From NCBI GenBank assembly GCA_029817715.1, contig JARUPY010000292.1:3985001-4049000 (forward strand): DNA of 64,000 nucleotides, in the 5' to 3' direction. The notes beneath the pieces were generated by a model. That model had not been told where the DNA came from. It did not search any database and was given only the letters and a program-made list of their open reading frames with translations. The position numbers and the translations under genes were made by a program. Numbering within the stretch: the stretch's first letter is position 1; each line of letters begins with the position of its first letter. Source of the DNA: Melastoma dodecandrum (lineage: Eukaryota; Streptophyta; Magnoliopsida; Myrtales; Melastomataceae). Below are positions 41,719 through 50,356 of the stretch, in pieces.

Positions 41719-43058
41719 CCGCGTCCCTCGACGGACCGCGCGCCGGTCATCCGCCGTCTGCCCTTCATATCGTCGGCGATCACGCCGGCGTACCGCGGCT
41801 GAAGGCCGACGAGGTGCTGGCGCTCGCCCGGGCCTGTGGCGCGGACGATTGCGCCCTGGTCTCGATCGACGATCCGGCGATCCGAGAGGAAGTCCCGTTC
41901 GTCACGCGGGCCTTTCCGGCCACGCGGACGCTGCTCGCCCTGGTCGGGCGCATGCACCGCGAGCCGGTACGCTCACCCGCCCGCTCCATCGCGAACCTGG
42001 AGTTCCATGCGTCCGGCCATGATCTCGACGCGGTCGCCCGCCGGATCGTCCGCGCGCTGGAGGACGCCGGGGTCCGGGCCCTCAACCCGGCGATGGCCTT
42101 TCCGATGGAGATGGAGCGCTTCCCGGAGCGCGGCTGGATCGTATCGCACAAGCGCGTGGCCGAAGCTGCAGGCCTCGGTCGGATGGGAATTCATCGCAGT
42201 CTCATCCACCCGCGCTTCGGTTCGTTCGTCCTCCTGGGCACGGTGCTGCTGGCGGCGGAGGTGGACGAAGTCGGCACGCCGCTCGACGAGAACCCGTGCG
42301 TGTCCTGCAAGCTCTGCGTCGCTGCCTGTCCAGTCGGCGCCATCAAGCCCGACGGCTATTTCGACTTCTCCGCCTGCCTCACCCACAATTACCAGCAGTT
42401 CATGGGCGGATTCGTCAATTTCGTCGAGGATCTCGCCGACAGCCGGTCGACCGCTGCGTTCCGGGCCAAGCACAGCTACGCCGAGACGGTGACGCGCTGG
42501 CAGAGTCTTTCGTACGGCCCGAATTACAACGCGGCCTATTGCATCGCGGTCTGCCCGGCTGGGGAGGACGTGATCGCGTCCTACATCGCCGACAAGGCCG
42601 GCCATCTCCGCACCATCGTCGATCCCTTGAAGAAGAAGGCCGAGCCGGTCTACGTCGTCCGCGGCAGCGATGCGGCCGATCATGTGGCGCGGCGCTTCCC
42701 GCACAAGCGGGTCCGCTTCGTCCGATCGAGTGCGCGCGCGACCTCGGTGCGAGGCTTCCTCTTCGGCATGCGGCTCTCGTTTCAGTCCGGCAAGGCCGGC
42801 GACCTGTCGGCGGTCTACCACTTCACCTTCACGGGCTCGGAAGCCATGCGAGCCACGGTGACGATCCGTGACAAGCGCCTCGTTGTCGCCGAGGGCCATC
42901 AGGGCGCGCCGAACCTGCGCATCACCGTCGACGGCACGAGATGGGTGCGGTTTCTGAACCAGGAAGTGAGCCTCGTCCGGCTGCTCGCCACGGGAAGTCT
43001 ACGCCTTCGTGGTTCGCCGAGGCTGCTGTCAGCGTTCGGCCGATGCTTTCCGAGTTAG
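41715..43058 (+). CDS. Iron-sulfur protein fused to SCP2-like lipid-binding domain
   Basis: 447 residues. The N-terminal about 190 residues recall the QueG/reductive-dehalogenase-type substrate domain (RLKADEVLALARACGADDCA, AEAAGLGRMGIHRSLIHPRF). A ferredoxin module follows, NPCVSCKLCVAACPVGAIKP, with a second Cys cluster in AYCIAVCPAGED, so two 4Fe-4S clusters are possible. The last about 95 residues match the SCP2 sterol-carrier fold (AVYHFTFTGSEAMRATVTIR, PNLRITVDGTRWVRFLNQEV). Coupling to the SDR suggests redox chemistry on a hydrophobic substrate held by the SCP2 domain. TetR control suggests induction by that compound. The substrate is unknown. Confidence 0.85.
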   Translation: MTASLDGPRAGHPPSALHIVGDHAGVPRLKADEVLALARACGADDCALVSIDDPAIREEVPFVTRAFPATRTLLALVGRMHREPVRSPARSIANLEFHASGHDLDAVARRIVRALEDAGVRALNPAMAFPMEMERFPERGWIVSHKRVAEAAGLGRMGIHRSLIHPRFGSFVLLGTVLLAAEVDEVGTPLDENPCVSCKLCVAACPVGAIKPDGYFDFSACLTHNYQQFMGGFVNFVEDLADSRSTAAFRAKHSYAETVTRWQSLSYGPNYNAAYCIAVCPAGEDVIASYIADKAGHLRTIVDPLKKKAEPVYVVRGSDAADHVARRFPHKRVRFVRSSARATSVRGFLFGMRLSFQSGKAGDLSAVYHFTFTGSEAMRATVTIRDKRLVVAEGHQGAPNLRITVDGTRWVRFLNQEVSLVRLLATGSLRLRGSPRLLSAFGRCFPS

Positions 43059-43613
43059 TGTATCGGTGCAATGAGGTCGTCGGTGGACGATGGCCAGATT
43101 GTGGCTGCCTTGGTCGCGGGCACGTTTGAAGCAGGTCGTGGCCCGGCGGACATCGCACCAGCATCGGAAGCGGCCTGCACGGCGATTTCTTTTTCGACCA
43201 ACGATTTGGTCTCCGCGGATCCCGAAGTGTCCGGCGAACCTGTTCACGCGCCGTCTTCTTTCTCAAACTCGACGCCCCAGAGCGGACCAGCGGCCTTCCA
43301 CTCAACCAAGCCGTTGGATGGCACCAGCCAATGAGGCCGGAAGTTGCCGGAAGCGGCATGTCCGCTTCCGCGGGCGGCCGTGACACGAGCGGACGGCTTT
43401 TCTCTCGGAGGCTTCGCAACACGATGCGCCCCGTCTGAATGGGTTTCGCATGGCCCGATACAGGCAGCTTGAAGAGCCTGATCGGCCGCGCGAGCCGGAT
43501 TCGACCTCATTTCGTGATTTGGCTTTCCAGCGGGCATTTGCTCTCCCTTGGCCGCGGACGTCCCGTCCGATTACATCTTCAGGCGCGCGGCGCAGCGCCG
43601 AAATGGGGGACGC
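43059..43613. other. Gap before the glycosyltransferase operon
   Basis: About 555 bp with no supported gene. The leftward frame 43302-43925 is mostly antisense to the glycosyltransferase gene. No intrinsic terminator is evident. Confidence 0.4.
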
Positions 43614-44324
43614 GTGGCGGCAGCGCTCGGGATCATGTGCAAGGCCCCACGCCCGGGCCTCACCAAGACGCGCCTTGCCGCACGGCTCGGTCCGGAGAAG
43701 GCGGCCCAACTCTCCGCCTGTTTCCTGAAGGATGTGGCCGACGTCGTGCTCGCGGTCCCCGTGGCGCTGGGCAGGCAGGGATACGGCATCTACGCGCCCG
43801 CGGGAGCGGAAGCCGAACTCGCTGCCATTCTGCCGCCCGCCTTTCGTCTGCTGCTTCAGGAGGGATCCGATTTCGGGGTTATCCTCGGAACGGCCGTCCG
43901 TCGCCTCCTGACCGAGCAGGCGCACGACTGTGTCGTGCTAATCAACGCCGACTCGCCGACCCTGCCGGTATCGCTGCTCTCGGACACGATCGTCTCCCTG
44001 CGGCGGTCCGGGGATCGCGTGGTGCTCGGGCCCGCCATCGACGGCGGCTACACGCATATCGGGCTGAAGGCCGACCATCCCGAACTCTTCGCCGGCATCC
44101 CGTGGAGCACGGACGCGGTGCTGGCCCGTACGCTGGCGCAGGCCGCCGGCATCGGCTTGGAGGTCGAGGTGCTGCCATCCTGGTACGACATCGACGACGC
44201 GGCGACATTCCGCCTCCTGCAGGACGAGATTGCGGGAATCCCGCCGGCTTTCGCCGCGGACGGGCTGGTCGGCGGTCGGGCGACCGCGACGCGCGCGCTG
44301 CTGACCCAATGGCGTGACGCGTGA
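43614..44324 (+). CDS. TIGR04282/DUF2064-type glycosyltransferase
   Basis: 236 residues from a GTG start preceded by ATGGGGGA; the frame is open to 43548. The GT-A type family marks are LGIMCKAPRPGLTKTRLAAR at the start, CVVLINADSPTLPVSLLSDT (acidic nucleotide-metal motif), VVLGPAIDGGYTHIGLK and a WYDIDDAATFRLL tail. The family has been named after its association with radical SAM proteins and with selenium or arsenosugar loci; its biochemical acceptor is not settled. Its stop overlaps the next start (GTGA), the first of three such couplings in this four-gene operon. Confidence 0.88.
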   Translation: MAAALGIMCKAPRPGLTKTRLAARLGPEKAAQLSACFLKDVADVVLAVPVALGRQGYGIYAPAGAEAELAAILPPAFRLLLQEGSDFGVILGTAVRRLLTEQAHDCVVLINADSPTLPVSLLSDTIVSLRRSGDRVVLGPAIDGGYTHIGLKADHPELFAGIPWSTDAVLARTLAQAAGIGLEVEVLPSWYDIDDAATFRLLQDEIAGIPPAFAADGLVGGRATATRALLTQWRDA

Positions 44325-45616
44325 GCCCTGTCCGGCGCCTGACGGCGCTCGGCATCGCCGGAACCGTGCTGATCGGTCTCGGCATGCCGCTCCTTCGGGG
44401 CTTCGGCGACGATGCGTTCCTGGCGCTCGCCTGCGCCGGCGGCGGGATCGCCGTCCTGGCCGCGCGCCTGGAGGAGATCCCGGGGCCCCGGGCGCTGGCC
44501 ATCGTCCTCGGCGCCGGCCTCGCGATGCGGCTTCTCGCGCTGCCCGCGCCGCCGATCCTGTCGACCGATATCTTCCGCTACGTCTGGGACGGGTTGGTGC
44601 AGGCCGCCGGGATCAACCCCTATCGCTACGTCCCGGCCGACCCGGCTCTGGCGTTCCTGCGCGACGCACAGGTCTATCCGTTCATCAACCGCGCCGACTA
44701 CGCGGTGACCATCTACCCCCCGGTGGCCCAGGCGTTCTTCTTCCTCGTCACCCGCATCTCGGCGAGCCCGCTCGCCATCAAGATCGCCCTCGTGGCGTGC
44801 GAGGGGGTGACGATCTTCGCCCTGGTCGGTCTGCTGCGGCTCACGGGACAGTCGGAGACCCGCGTGGCGGCCTACGCCTGGCATCCGCTCCCGGTCTGGG
44901 AGATCGCGGGCCAGGGCCATATCGACGGCTTGATGATCGCCCTGATGATGCTCGGCCTGTGGCTGGCCCTGGCCGCCAACCGCCGCTACGCGGGCGCGAC
45001 ATCGGTGGTGCTGGGGGCGCTGGCCAAGCCGTTCCCCCTGATCGCGCTGCCCGGCCTGTGGCGACCCTGGGACTGGCGGATGGTCGCCCTCGTGCCGGTC
45101 GTCATGGCGCTCGCCTATCTGCCCTACCTGTCCGTCGGCAGCGGCGTGCTCGGCTTCCTCGCCACCGGCTACGCCGACGAGCAGGGCCTGTCCTCGGGCT
45201 GGGGCTTCACGCTGCTGCGACTCTGGCGGCAGGCGGTCGGGACGTGGCCCCATGACACCCAGATCTATCTGGCCCTGAGCCTGACGATCCTGGCTACCCT
45301 GGCGCTGCGGACCGGGTTCCGGAGGGGCCGGACACCGGAGCGGAGCCTGCGCGACATCAATCGTTCGATCGTGATGTTACTGTTTCTGCTCTCGCCCGAA
45401 TTCCCATGGTATCTGTTGATGGCTGTGCCATTCTTGAGTGTCGCCGCTACAATTCCGGGTTGGGTTCTCACCGTGGGAGGCTTCATGCTCTACGACGTCG
45501 TCCCTGGCGATCCACAGCTCTCCTACGACGCCCGCTCGGCGATCCTCACCGCCCTGGTGGCGGCTGCGGCGCTGGCGCAGGTCGGAATCCGCCACCGCTC
45601 CGGGCTCACCCGATGA
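44321..45616 (+). CDS. Polytopic membrane glycosyltransferase (GT-C-like)
   Basis: 431 residues from GTG 44321, overlapping the previous stop by 4 bp. About ten to twelve membrane helices are visible. A conserved acidic loop after the second or third helix, PPILSTDIFRYVWDGLVQAA followed by NPYRYVPADPAL, is the usual active-site loop of lipid-linked GT-C enzymes. YPPVAQAFFFLVTRIS and WHPLPVWEIAGQGHIDGLMI resemble GT87 or mannosyltransferase-like proteins. It would use a polyprenyl-phosphate sugar at the inner membrane. Position between two soluble sugar transferases suggests one pathway making or attaching a small glycan. Confidence 0.82.
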   Translation: MSPVRRLTALGIAGTVLIGLGMPLLRGFGDDAFLALACAGGGIAVLAARLEEIPGPRALAIVLGAGLAMRLLALPAPPILSTDIFRYVWDGLVQAAGINPYRYVPADPALAFLRDAQVYPFINRADYAVTIYPPVAQAFFFLVTRISASPLAIKIALVACEGVTIFALVGLLRLTGQSETRVAAYAWHPLPVWEIAGQGHIDGLMIALMMLGLWLALAANRRYAGATSVVLGALAKPFPLIALPGLWRPWDWRMVALVPVVMALAYLPYLSVGSGVLGFLATGYADEQGLSSGWGFTLLRLWRQAVGTWPHDTQIYLALSLTILATLALRTGFRRGRTPERSLRDINRSIVMLLFLLSPEFPWYLLMAVPFLSVAATIPGWVLTVGGFMLYDVVPGDPQLSYDARSAILTALVAAAALAQVGIRHRSGLTR

Positions 45617-46686
45617 CCACGACCACCCAGCCCGCCACGCCGGCCGTCGACCCGCGCCGCTACCACGAAGCGGCGCCGCGAACGGTCGAGACCTTCGTCG
45701 AGCGCATGCCGGTCTGCCTCTATCTGGAGGTGACGAACCGCTGCAACCTGCTCTGCACCACCTGTCCGCGCACCTATGTCGAGCTCGAGCCGCCGGCCGA
45801 CATGAGCTGGGACCTGTTCACGAGCATCGTCGATCAGGTGCCGGATCTCAGCCGCGCCGTGCTCCACGGGGTCGGCGAGCCGATGCTGGTCAAGGACCTG
45901 CCCCGCATGGTCCGCTACCTCAAGGATCGCGGAACCTACGTCCTGTTCAACACCAACGGGACGGTGCTGTCGGAGAAGAACGGGCGGGCCCTGATCGAGG
46001 CCGGCCTGGACGAGCTGCGCGTCTCGCTCGATGCGTCGACGCGGGCCTCCTACATCACGGTGCGCGGCAAGGACTATTTCGAGCGTATCCTGAAGAACGT
46101 CCGGGCCTTCCGGGCGCTGCAGGAGCGCGAGGGCCACGCGAAGCCGCGGGTCTCGGCCTGGCTCACGGGTCTCAAGGAGACCCTGCCGGAGCTGCCCGCC
46201 TTCGTGCGGGTGGCGGCCGAGGCCGGCGTGAAGGAGGTCTACCTCCAGCGGCTGGTCTACTTCGCGGACGACGCCCTCGGCATGGCGCGGCCGGATCAAG
46301 CCCTCTACGAGCGCATGGAGGCGGACGAGGCCCACTACCTCTCCGAGGCCGAGGCGGTCGCGCGCGAACTCGGGCTCACCTTCTCGGCCTCCGGGGCGGC
46401 GAGCGAGCCGGGGATGAGCCTGCGTCGCGACACCGACGGCTCGCCCTGGTCCCTGTGCCGCCGGCCCTGGAACGTGATGTACGTCACCGCCAACGGACGG
46501 GCGCTGCCGTGCTGCATCGCGCCGTTCTCGCAGCGCGGCTATGAGAACTACACCCTCGGCGACGCCACGCAGGACACCCTGCGGGCGATCTGGAACGGCC
46601 CGGCTTACGCGGATTTCCGGGCCGCCCTGCTCTCCGACACGCCGCCGCAGGCCTGCGGCAATTGCGGGCTGCGCTGGAGCCTGTGA
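45613..46686 (+). CDS. Radical SAM/SPASM protein of the glycosyltransferase operon
   Basis: 357 residues. The SAM-cluster motif is Cys44-Cys48-Cys51 in EVTNRCNLLCTTCPR. The barrel continues with GVGEPMLVKDLPRMVRYLKD and LFNTNGTVL. The C-terminal SPASM-type part holds NVMYVTANGRALPCCIAPF and a final QACGNCGLRWSL, so an auxiliary iron-sulfur cluster is likely. Such enzymes modify peptides, sugars or cofactors by radical chemistry; the substrate here is unknown. ATG 45613 overlaps the previous stop (ATGA) and its own stop overlaps the next GTG, so it is translated as part of one tight operon. Confidence 0.9.
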   Translation: MTTTTQPATPAVDPRRYHEAAPRTVETFVERMPVCLYLEVTNRCNLLCTTCPRTYVELEPPADMSWDLFTSIVDQVPDLSRAVLHGVGEPMLVKDLPRMVRYLKDRGTYVLFNTNGTVLSEKNGRALIEAGLDELRVSLDASTRASYITVRGKDYFERILKNVRAFRALQEREGHAKPRVSAWLTGLKETLPELPAFVRVAAEAGVKEVYLQRLVYFADDALGMARPDQALYERMEADEAHYLSEAEAVARELGLTFSASGAASEPGMSLRRDTDGSPWSLCRRPWNVMYVTANGRALPCCIAPFSQRGYENYTLGDATQDTLRAIWNGPAYADFRAALLSDTPPQACGNCGLRWSL

Positions 46687-47405
46687 CCGCCGAAGCCTTC
46701 GTTACGGCCGTCGTGCCCTGCCTCGACGAGGAGACCGCGATCGGCGGCGTCGTCGCGGGGCTTCTGGCGCACGGGGCCGACGCGGTCCTCGTCATCGATG
46801 GCGGCTCGCGGGACGCCACCCGGGAGCGGGCCGCGGCAGCGGGCGGACGCGTGATCCTCGAGCGCCGCCGCGGCTACGGACGGGCGATCCAGACCGGGAT
46901 CGCCGCGCTCCCGCCGGAGACCCGCATCGTCCTGTTCGTCGACGGCGACGGCAGCGATCGGCTCGATCGCGTCCCGGCCCTCCTCGAACCGATCCGCGCG
47001 GGCCGGGCCGATTTCGTGCACGGCTCCCGGATCCGCGGCGACCGCGAGCGGGGCGCCATGAGCCCCCAGCAGATCGTCGCCGGTCGTCTCGCCGGCTGGC
47101 TGCTGCGGCTCACCTACGGGGCTCGCTTCACCGACATGTCCCCCTTCCGGGCGATCCGCCGCGACGCGCTGGAGCGCCTCGGCATGCGGGACGAGACCTA
47201 CGGCTGGAACCTCGAGATGCTGATGCGCGCCGCCGCGGCGGGCCTGCGCTGCGAGGAGGTCGCGGTCGGGCAGCGTCCGCGGCAGGGCGGTGCCTCCAAG
47301 GTGTCGGGGGACTGGCGGGTGGGGATGCGCGCCGCCTGGGTCATCGGCACGACCTTCCTGCGCCTCGCCCGCGCCCTGTCCCGCGAGGGACGCCCGGCGG
47401 GCTGA
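46683..47405 (+). CDS. Family 2 glycosyltransferase, last gene of the operon
   Basis: 240 residues from GTG 46683 (GTGA overlap with the radical SAM stop). It is a GT-A fold of the dolichyl-phosphate mannosyltransferase type: VTAVVPCLDEETAIGGVVAG, VLVIDGGSRDATRERA, IVLFVDGDGSDRLDRV with D-x-D, and FTDMSPFRAIRRDALERLGM. No C-terminal membrane helices are evident. It probably makes a lipid-phosphate sugar or extends a glycan that the neighbouring membrane transferase uses. The 3' end faces the leftward DoxX-like gene with an 11-bp gap. Confidence 0.9.
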   Translation: MTAEAFVTAVVPCLDEETAIGGVVAGLLAHGADAVLVIDGGSRDATRERAAAAGGRVILERRRGYGRAIQTGIAALPPETRIVLFVDGDGSDRLDRVPALLEPIRAGRADFVHGSRIRGDRERGAMSPQQIVAGRLAGWLLRLTYGARFTDMSPFRAIRRDALERLGMRDETYGWNLEMLMRAAAAGLRCEEVAVGQRPRQGGASKVSGDWRVGMRAAWVIGTTFLRLARALSREGRPAG

Positions 47406-47416
47406 CGGACCGCGCC

Positions 47417-48079
47417 TCAGGTCGCGACGCGGACGAGGCCGGCGGCCCAGCCGAAGGTGAGGCCGGGCGGATACCGGCGGCGCAGCGCGGCGTCGAGGCC
47501 CAGGCTGCGGCCCGCCGCGAAGACGCTGAACAGGGCCATCAGGCCGCCGAGGAAGACGTAGGTCCAGGGCCATTCCTGCGGATGCAGGTAGAGGCCGAGC
47601 CAGAGCTGGGCGACGAACACGACACCGATCGCGCCGACGATCCGGACGCCGAGTCCGAGGAGCAGCGAGATCGCGAAGGTCAGCTCGGTGAAGAAGACCA
47701 GCACGTCCAGGATGTAGAAGTTCGGCGTCGGCAGCAGCACGCCCTTCACGAGCTCCCGGTGGATCGCGAAGGCGGCGTTCGTCACCTCCTCGCCGGTCCA
47801 GTAGTACAGGCCGTTCTCGGTGGAGAAGAGCGGCAGCTTCCAGAGCATGCCCTGGAACCACATGCCGCCGATCAGGGCGCGCAGCGCCCAGAGGGTGACG
47901 TCGCGGCCGGTCCGCTGGGCCGGGTCCTCGATCCATTCCCGGATCGCGATGACGATGCTGGCCAGGACCAGCAGCGCGAAGCCGGCGGCGACCAGCCAGC
48001 GCCCCCAACCGAGGGCGACCTCGTCGCTCTGCTGCCCGATCAGGAACAGCCACGTGTCGGTGAAGGGATCCGTCCGCAT
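47417..48079 (-). CDS. DoxX-like integral membrane protein
   Basis: 220 residues with four or five membrane helices. TLWALRALIGGMWFQGMLWK, LPTPNFYILDVLVFFTELTF and LLLGLGVRIVGAIGVVFVAQ resemble the DoxX/TQO-small-subunit family, often linked to quinone-coupled oxidation of sulfur compounds. It is on the opposite strand from the glycosyltransferase operon and lies directly downstream of the ABC permease gene in the same direction, with a 27-bp gap. It may be the last gene of the transporter operon. Its role is unknown. Confidence 0.75.
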   Translation of the reverse strand: MRTDPFTDTWLFLIGQQSDEVALGWGRWLVAAGFALLVLASIVIAIREWIEDPAQRTGRDVTLWALRALIGGMWFQGMLWKLPLFSTENGLYYWTGEEVTNAAFAIHRELVKGVLLPTPNFYILDVLVFFTELTFAISLLLGLGVRIVGAIGVVFVAQLWLGLYLHPQEWPWTYVFLGGLMALFSVFAAGRSLGLDAALRRRYPPGLTFGWAAGLVRVAT

Positions 48080-48106
48080 CGCATCGATCCTCTCAAGAGC
48101 TAAGCG

Positions 48107-49666
48107 TCAGGTGCAGGCTGCCCGCAGCGGTGGCTCGGCCGCGGACCCGTGCCGGGGTTTGGACAGGCGGGTCGGCAGGTCGGTGAGGCGCAGCGAGCGG
48201 CGCAGGGCCCGGGACAGGGCGTCGACCAGCGCGGTCAGGAGCGCCGTGGCGAGGATCAGCAGCACGGCGACGTCCAGGCGCAGCTCGGAGATCGCGGCAT
48301 CGACGTAGAAGCCGAGCGTCGCGACGCCCAGGATGCCGAAGATCGCGCTCTCGCGCAGGATCAGCTCCCAGCGATACAGCAGGTAGGCCAGGAACTGCCC
48401 GTAGAGCCGGGGCAGCGTCTCGTAGCTGTAGAGGTTCAGGCCGGTCGGGGCGTCGGGGCGGTAGGCGAGGCCGTCGGCGTGGCGGCCCATGAGGTAGCCG
48501 ACGATGCCGGCATTGTGGAGCGTCAGCGCCAGAATCGCCGGCAGCATCGAGGGCCCGAGGAGCTGCAGCAGCACGTAGGCCAGCATGTATTCCGGCGTCG
48601 AGCGCACCACCACCAGGAGGATGCGCCCGAACGGCTGCCCGATCGGCCCGGCGAAGCGGCGCGCCGCCAGGGGGAACAGGATGAGCGCGCCGAGGCCGGT
48701 GGCGACCAGCGCGATCTGGGCGAGCACGAGGGTCTGGAGCGCGCCGGGCAGGATCTGCTCCGTCACGATCGGCCGGAGCCAGAGGCCGAACCGGCCCCAG
48801 GTCGCCGGGTCGAGGAGCGCGCCGGACCGGAGCGGGCTCGGGACGATGTCGTGGCCGAGGAAGCGGCCGAGGCTCGTCAGCCAGTCGGTCGACCCGATGG
48901 TCTTGGGCAAAGCGAGGACGCTGCCCACGAGCAGCACCGGCAGGGTCGAGAGCCGCATCCAGAGGCGGCGGGAGCCGATCAGGGCGTAGAAGATCAGGAG
49001 CAGCGCCCCGGCCTCGGCGTAGCGGCCCTGCCGGAAGGCGGATTCGAGGTAGAAGCCCATGGTGGGCAGGCCGATGAAGCCGAGCACCAGGGTCGAGCGC
49101 ATGGCGCATTCGAACCGGTAGAGCGTGTAGTGCCGGAACGCCGCGGCGACGTCGGGCAGGCGGGCGTAGGCGAAGGCCGAGAGGGCGCCGGTGCCCGCGG
49201 GCAGGACCCGGACGGCGGCAAGATCCGCCTCCTCGATGATCTCGGCATAGACCTTGGCGCAGATGCCCGCGTAGGGCAGCGCGATCGCGAGGATGCCGGT
49301 GGTGGCCGACAGCCCGAACACCTGGGTCAGCAGCAGCGCCCAGAACAGCTCGTGGACCGAGCGCAGGCCGGCACAGGCCAGCCGCACGCTCCGGACCTTA
49401 GCGAACGGGATGGCGAGGGCGAAGCCGGCCCCGGCCCCGAGCGTGACCCCGAGGATCGCGAAGGCGACGGTGTAGACGACGCTCCAGATCTCCACCGCCG
49501 GGAAATCCGGGTGGATCAGGCCGGCGAGCAGGCGCTGCAGGTCGGCCCAGGGATGGAGGCTGGTGACGGCGAGATCGGCGAGCAGCAGCGCCGCCGCCGC
49601 GCCCCCGACGAACCAGCGGGTCGCCGCCGCGTAGCCCCTTCCGGCCGTCAGGCGGAGGACGTTCAT
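48107..49666 (-). CDS. Fused double permease of a PhnE-type ABC importer
   Basis: 519 residues containing two tandem copies of the binding-protein-dependent permease domain. The first has RSVHELFWALLLTQVFGLSA and GICAKVYAEIIEEADLAAV; the second has VRSTPEYMLAYVLLQLLGPS and LTLHNAGIVGYLMGRHADGL. These are PhnE-type cytoplasmic EAA-like loops. PhnE is usually a single-domain homodimer, so this is a natural fusion of both halves. It has about eleven to twelve helices in all. It overlaps the ATPase gene by 4 bp (ATGA at 49663-49666). It moves the anion captured by the binding protein encoded at 50357. Confidence 0.9.
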   Translation of the reverse strand: MNVLRLTAGRGYAAATRWFVGGAAAALLLADLAVTSLHPWADLQRLLAGLIHPDFPAVEIWSVVYTVAFAILGVTLGAGAGFALAIPFAKVRSVRLACAGLRSVHELFWALLLTQVFGLSATTGILAIALPYAGICAKVYAEIIEEADLAAVRVLPAGTGALSAFAYARLPDVAAAFRHYTLYRFECAMRSTLVLGFIGLPTMGFYLESAFRQGRYAEAGALLLIFYALIGSRRLWMRLSTLPVLLVGSVLALPKTIGSTDWLTSLGRFLGHDIVPSPLRSGALLDPATWGRFGLWLRPIVTEQILPGALQTLVLAQIALVATGLGALILFPLAARRFAGPIGQPFGRILLVVVRSTPEYMLAYVLLQLLGPSMLPAILALTLHNAGIVGYLMGRHADGLAYRPDAPTGLNLYSYETLPRLYGQFLAYLLYRWELILRESAIFGILGVATLGFYVDAAISELRLDVAVLLILATALLTALVDALSRALRRSLRLTDLPTRLSKPRHGSAAEPPLRAACT

Positions 49667-50343
49667 GCGGCCTGCCCGTAGAACGGGACGAGGGCCGCCT
49701 CGTCCAGGTCGCGGGCGGGCGCGTCGAGGACGATCCGACCCGCATCGAGGACGACGATCCGGTCCGTGTGCGCCAGCGCCAGGGTGATGTCGTGGAGCGC
49801 GAGAACGAGGGTCTGGTGGCGGGCGGCCATCCGCTCCAGGATCAGGCCGCCCTGCGTGCGATCGAGGGCCGAGACCGGCTCGTCGCCGATCAGGATCGGC
49901 CGCCCGTTGTAGAGCGCCCGCGCTACTGAGACGCGCTGCTGCTGGCCGCCCGACAGCGCCCCGGCCTTGGCCCGGACCGCGTCGGCGAGCCCGACCTCGC
50001 CGAGGATCCCGCTGACCTCCGCGAGATCGGCGCGGGCCGGGAACGCCAGGGTGCGCAGGTTGTGCAGGGTCGAGCGCCGGTCGAGGCGGCCCATGTAGAC
50101 GTTGTGGAAGACCGAGAGCGTGCGCACCAGGGCGGCCGCCTGCGGGATCAGGGCCACCCGCGGCCGGGCCTGGGCATGGATCAGCCCGAGCAGGGTGGAT
50201 TTCCCGGCGCCGGATCGACCCATCAGCCCGACGCGCTCGCCCGCCCGGACCGTGAGGTCCACGCCGAACAGGACGGGCTTGCCGTCATAGGCCGCCGTCG
50301 CGCCCGACAGAACGACCTCGGCTTCGGCTCGGGGCGGGCTCAC
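49663..50343 (-). CDS. PhnC-type ABC importer ATPase
   Basis: 226 residues. Walker A is GLMGRSGAGKSTLLGL, signature LSGGQQQRVSVARAL, Walker B PILIGDEPVSALD and the switch ALHDITLAL. The closest layout is PhnC. It powers import through the fused permease with which it overlaps. The gene lies 13 bp downstream of the binding-protein gene, so the three form one leftward operon. Confidence 0.93.
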   Translation of the reverse strand: MSPPRAEAEVVLSGATAAYDGKPVLFGVDLTVRAGERVGLMGRSGAGKSTLLGLIHAQARPRVALIPQAAALVRTLSVFHNVYMGRLDRRSTLHNLRTLAFPARADLAEVSGILGEVGLADAVRAKAGALSGGQQQRVSVARALYNGRPILIGDEPVSALDRTQGGLILERMAARHQTLVLALHDITLALAHTDRIVVLDAGRIVLDAPARDLDEAALVPFYGQAA

Positions 50344-50356
50344 GGCAGCGCGCGGC

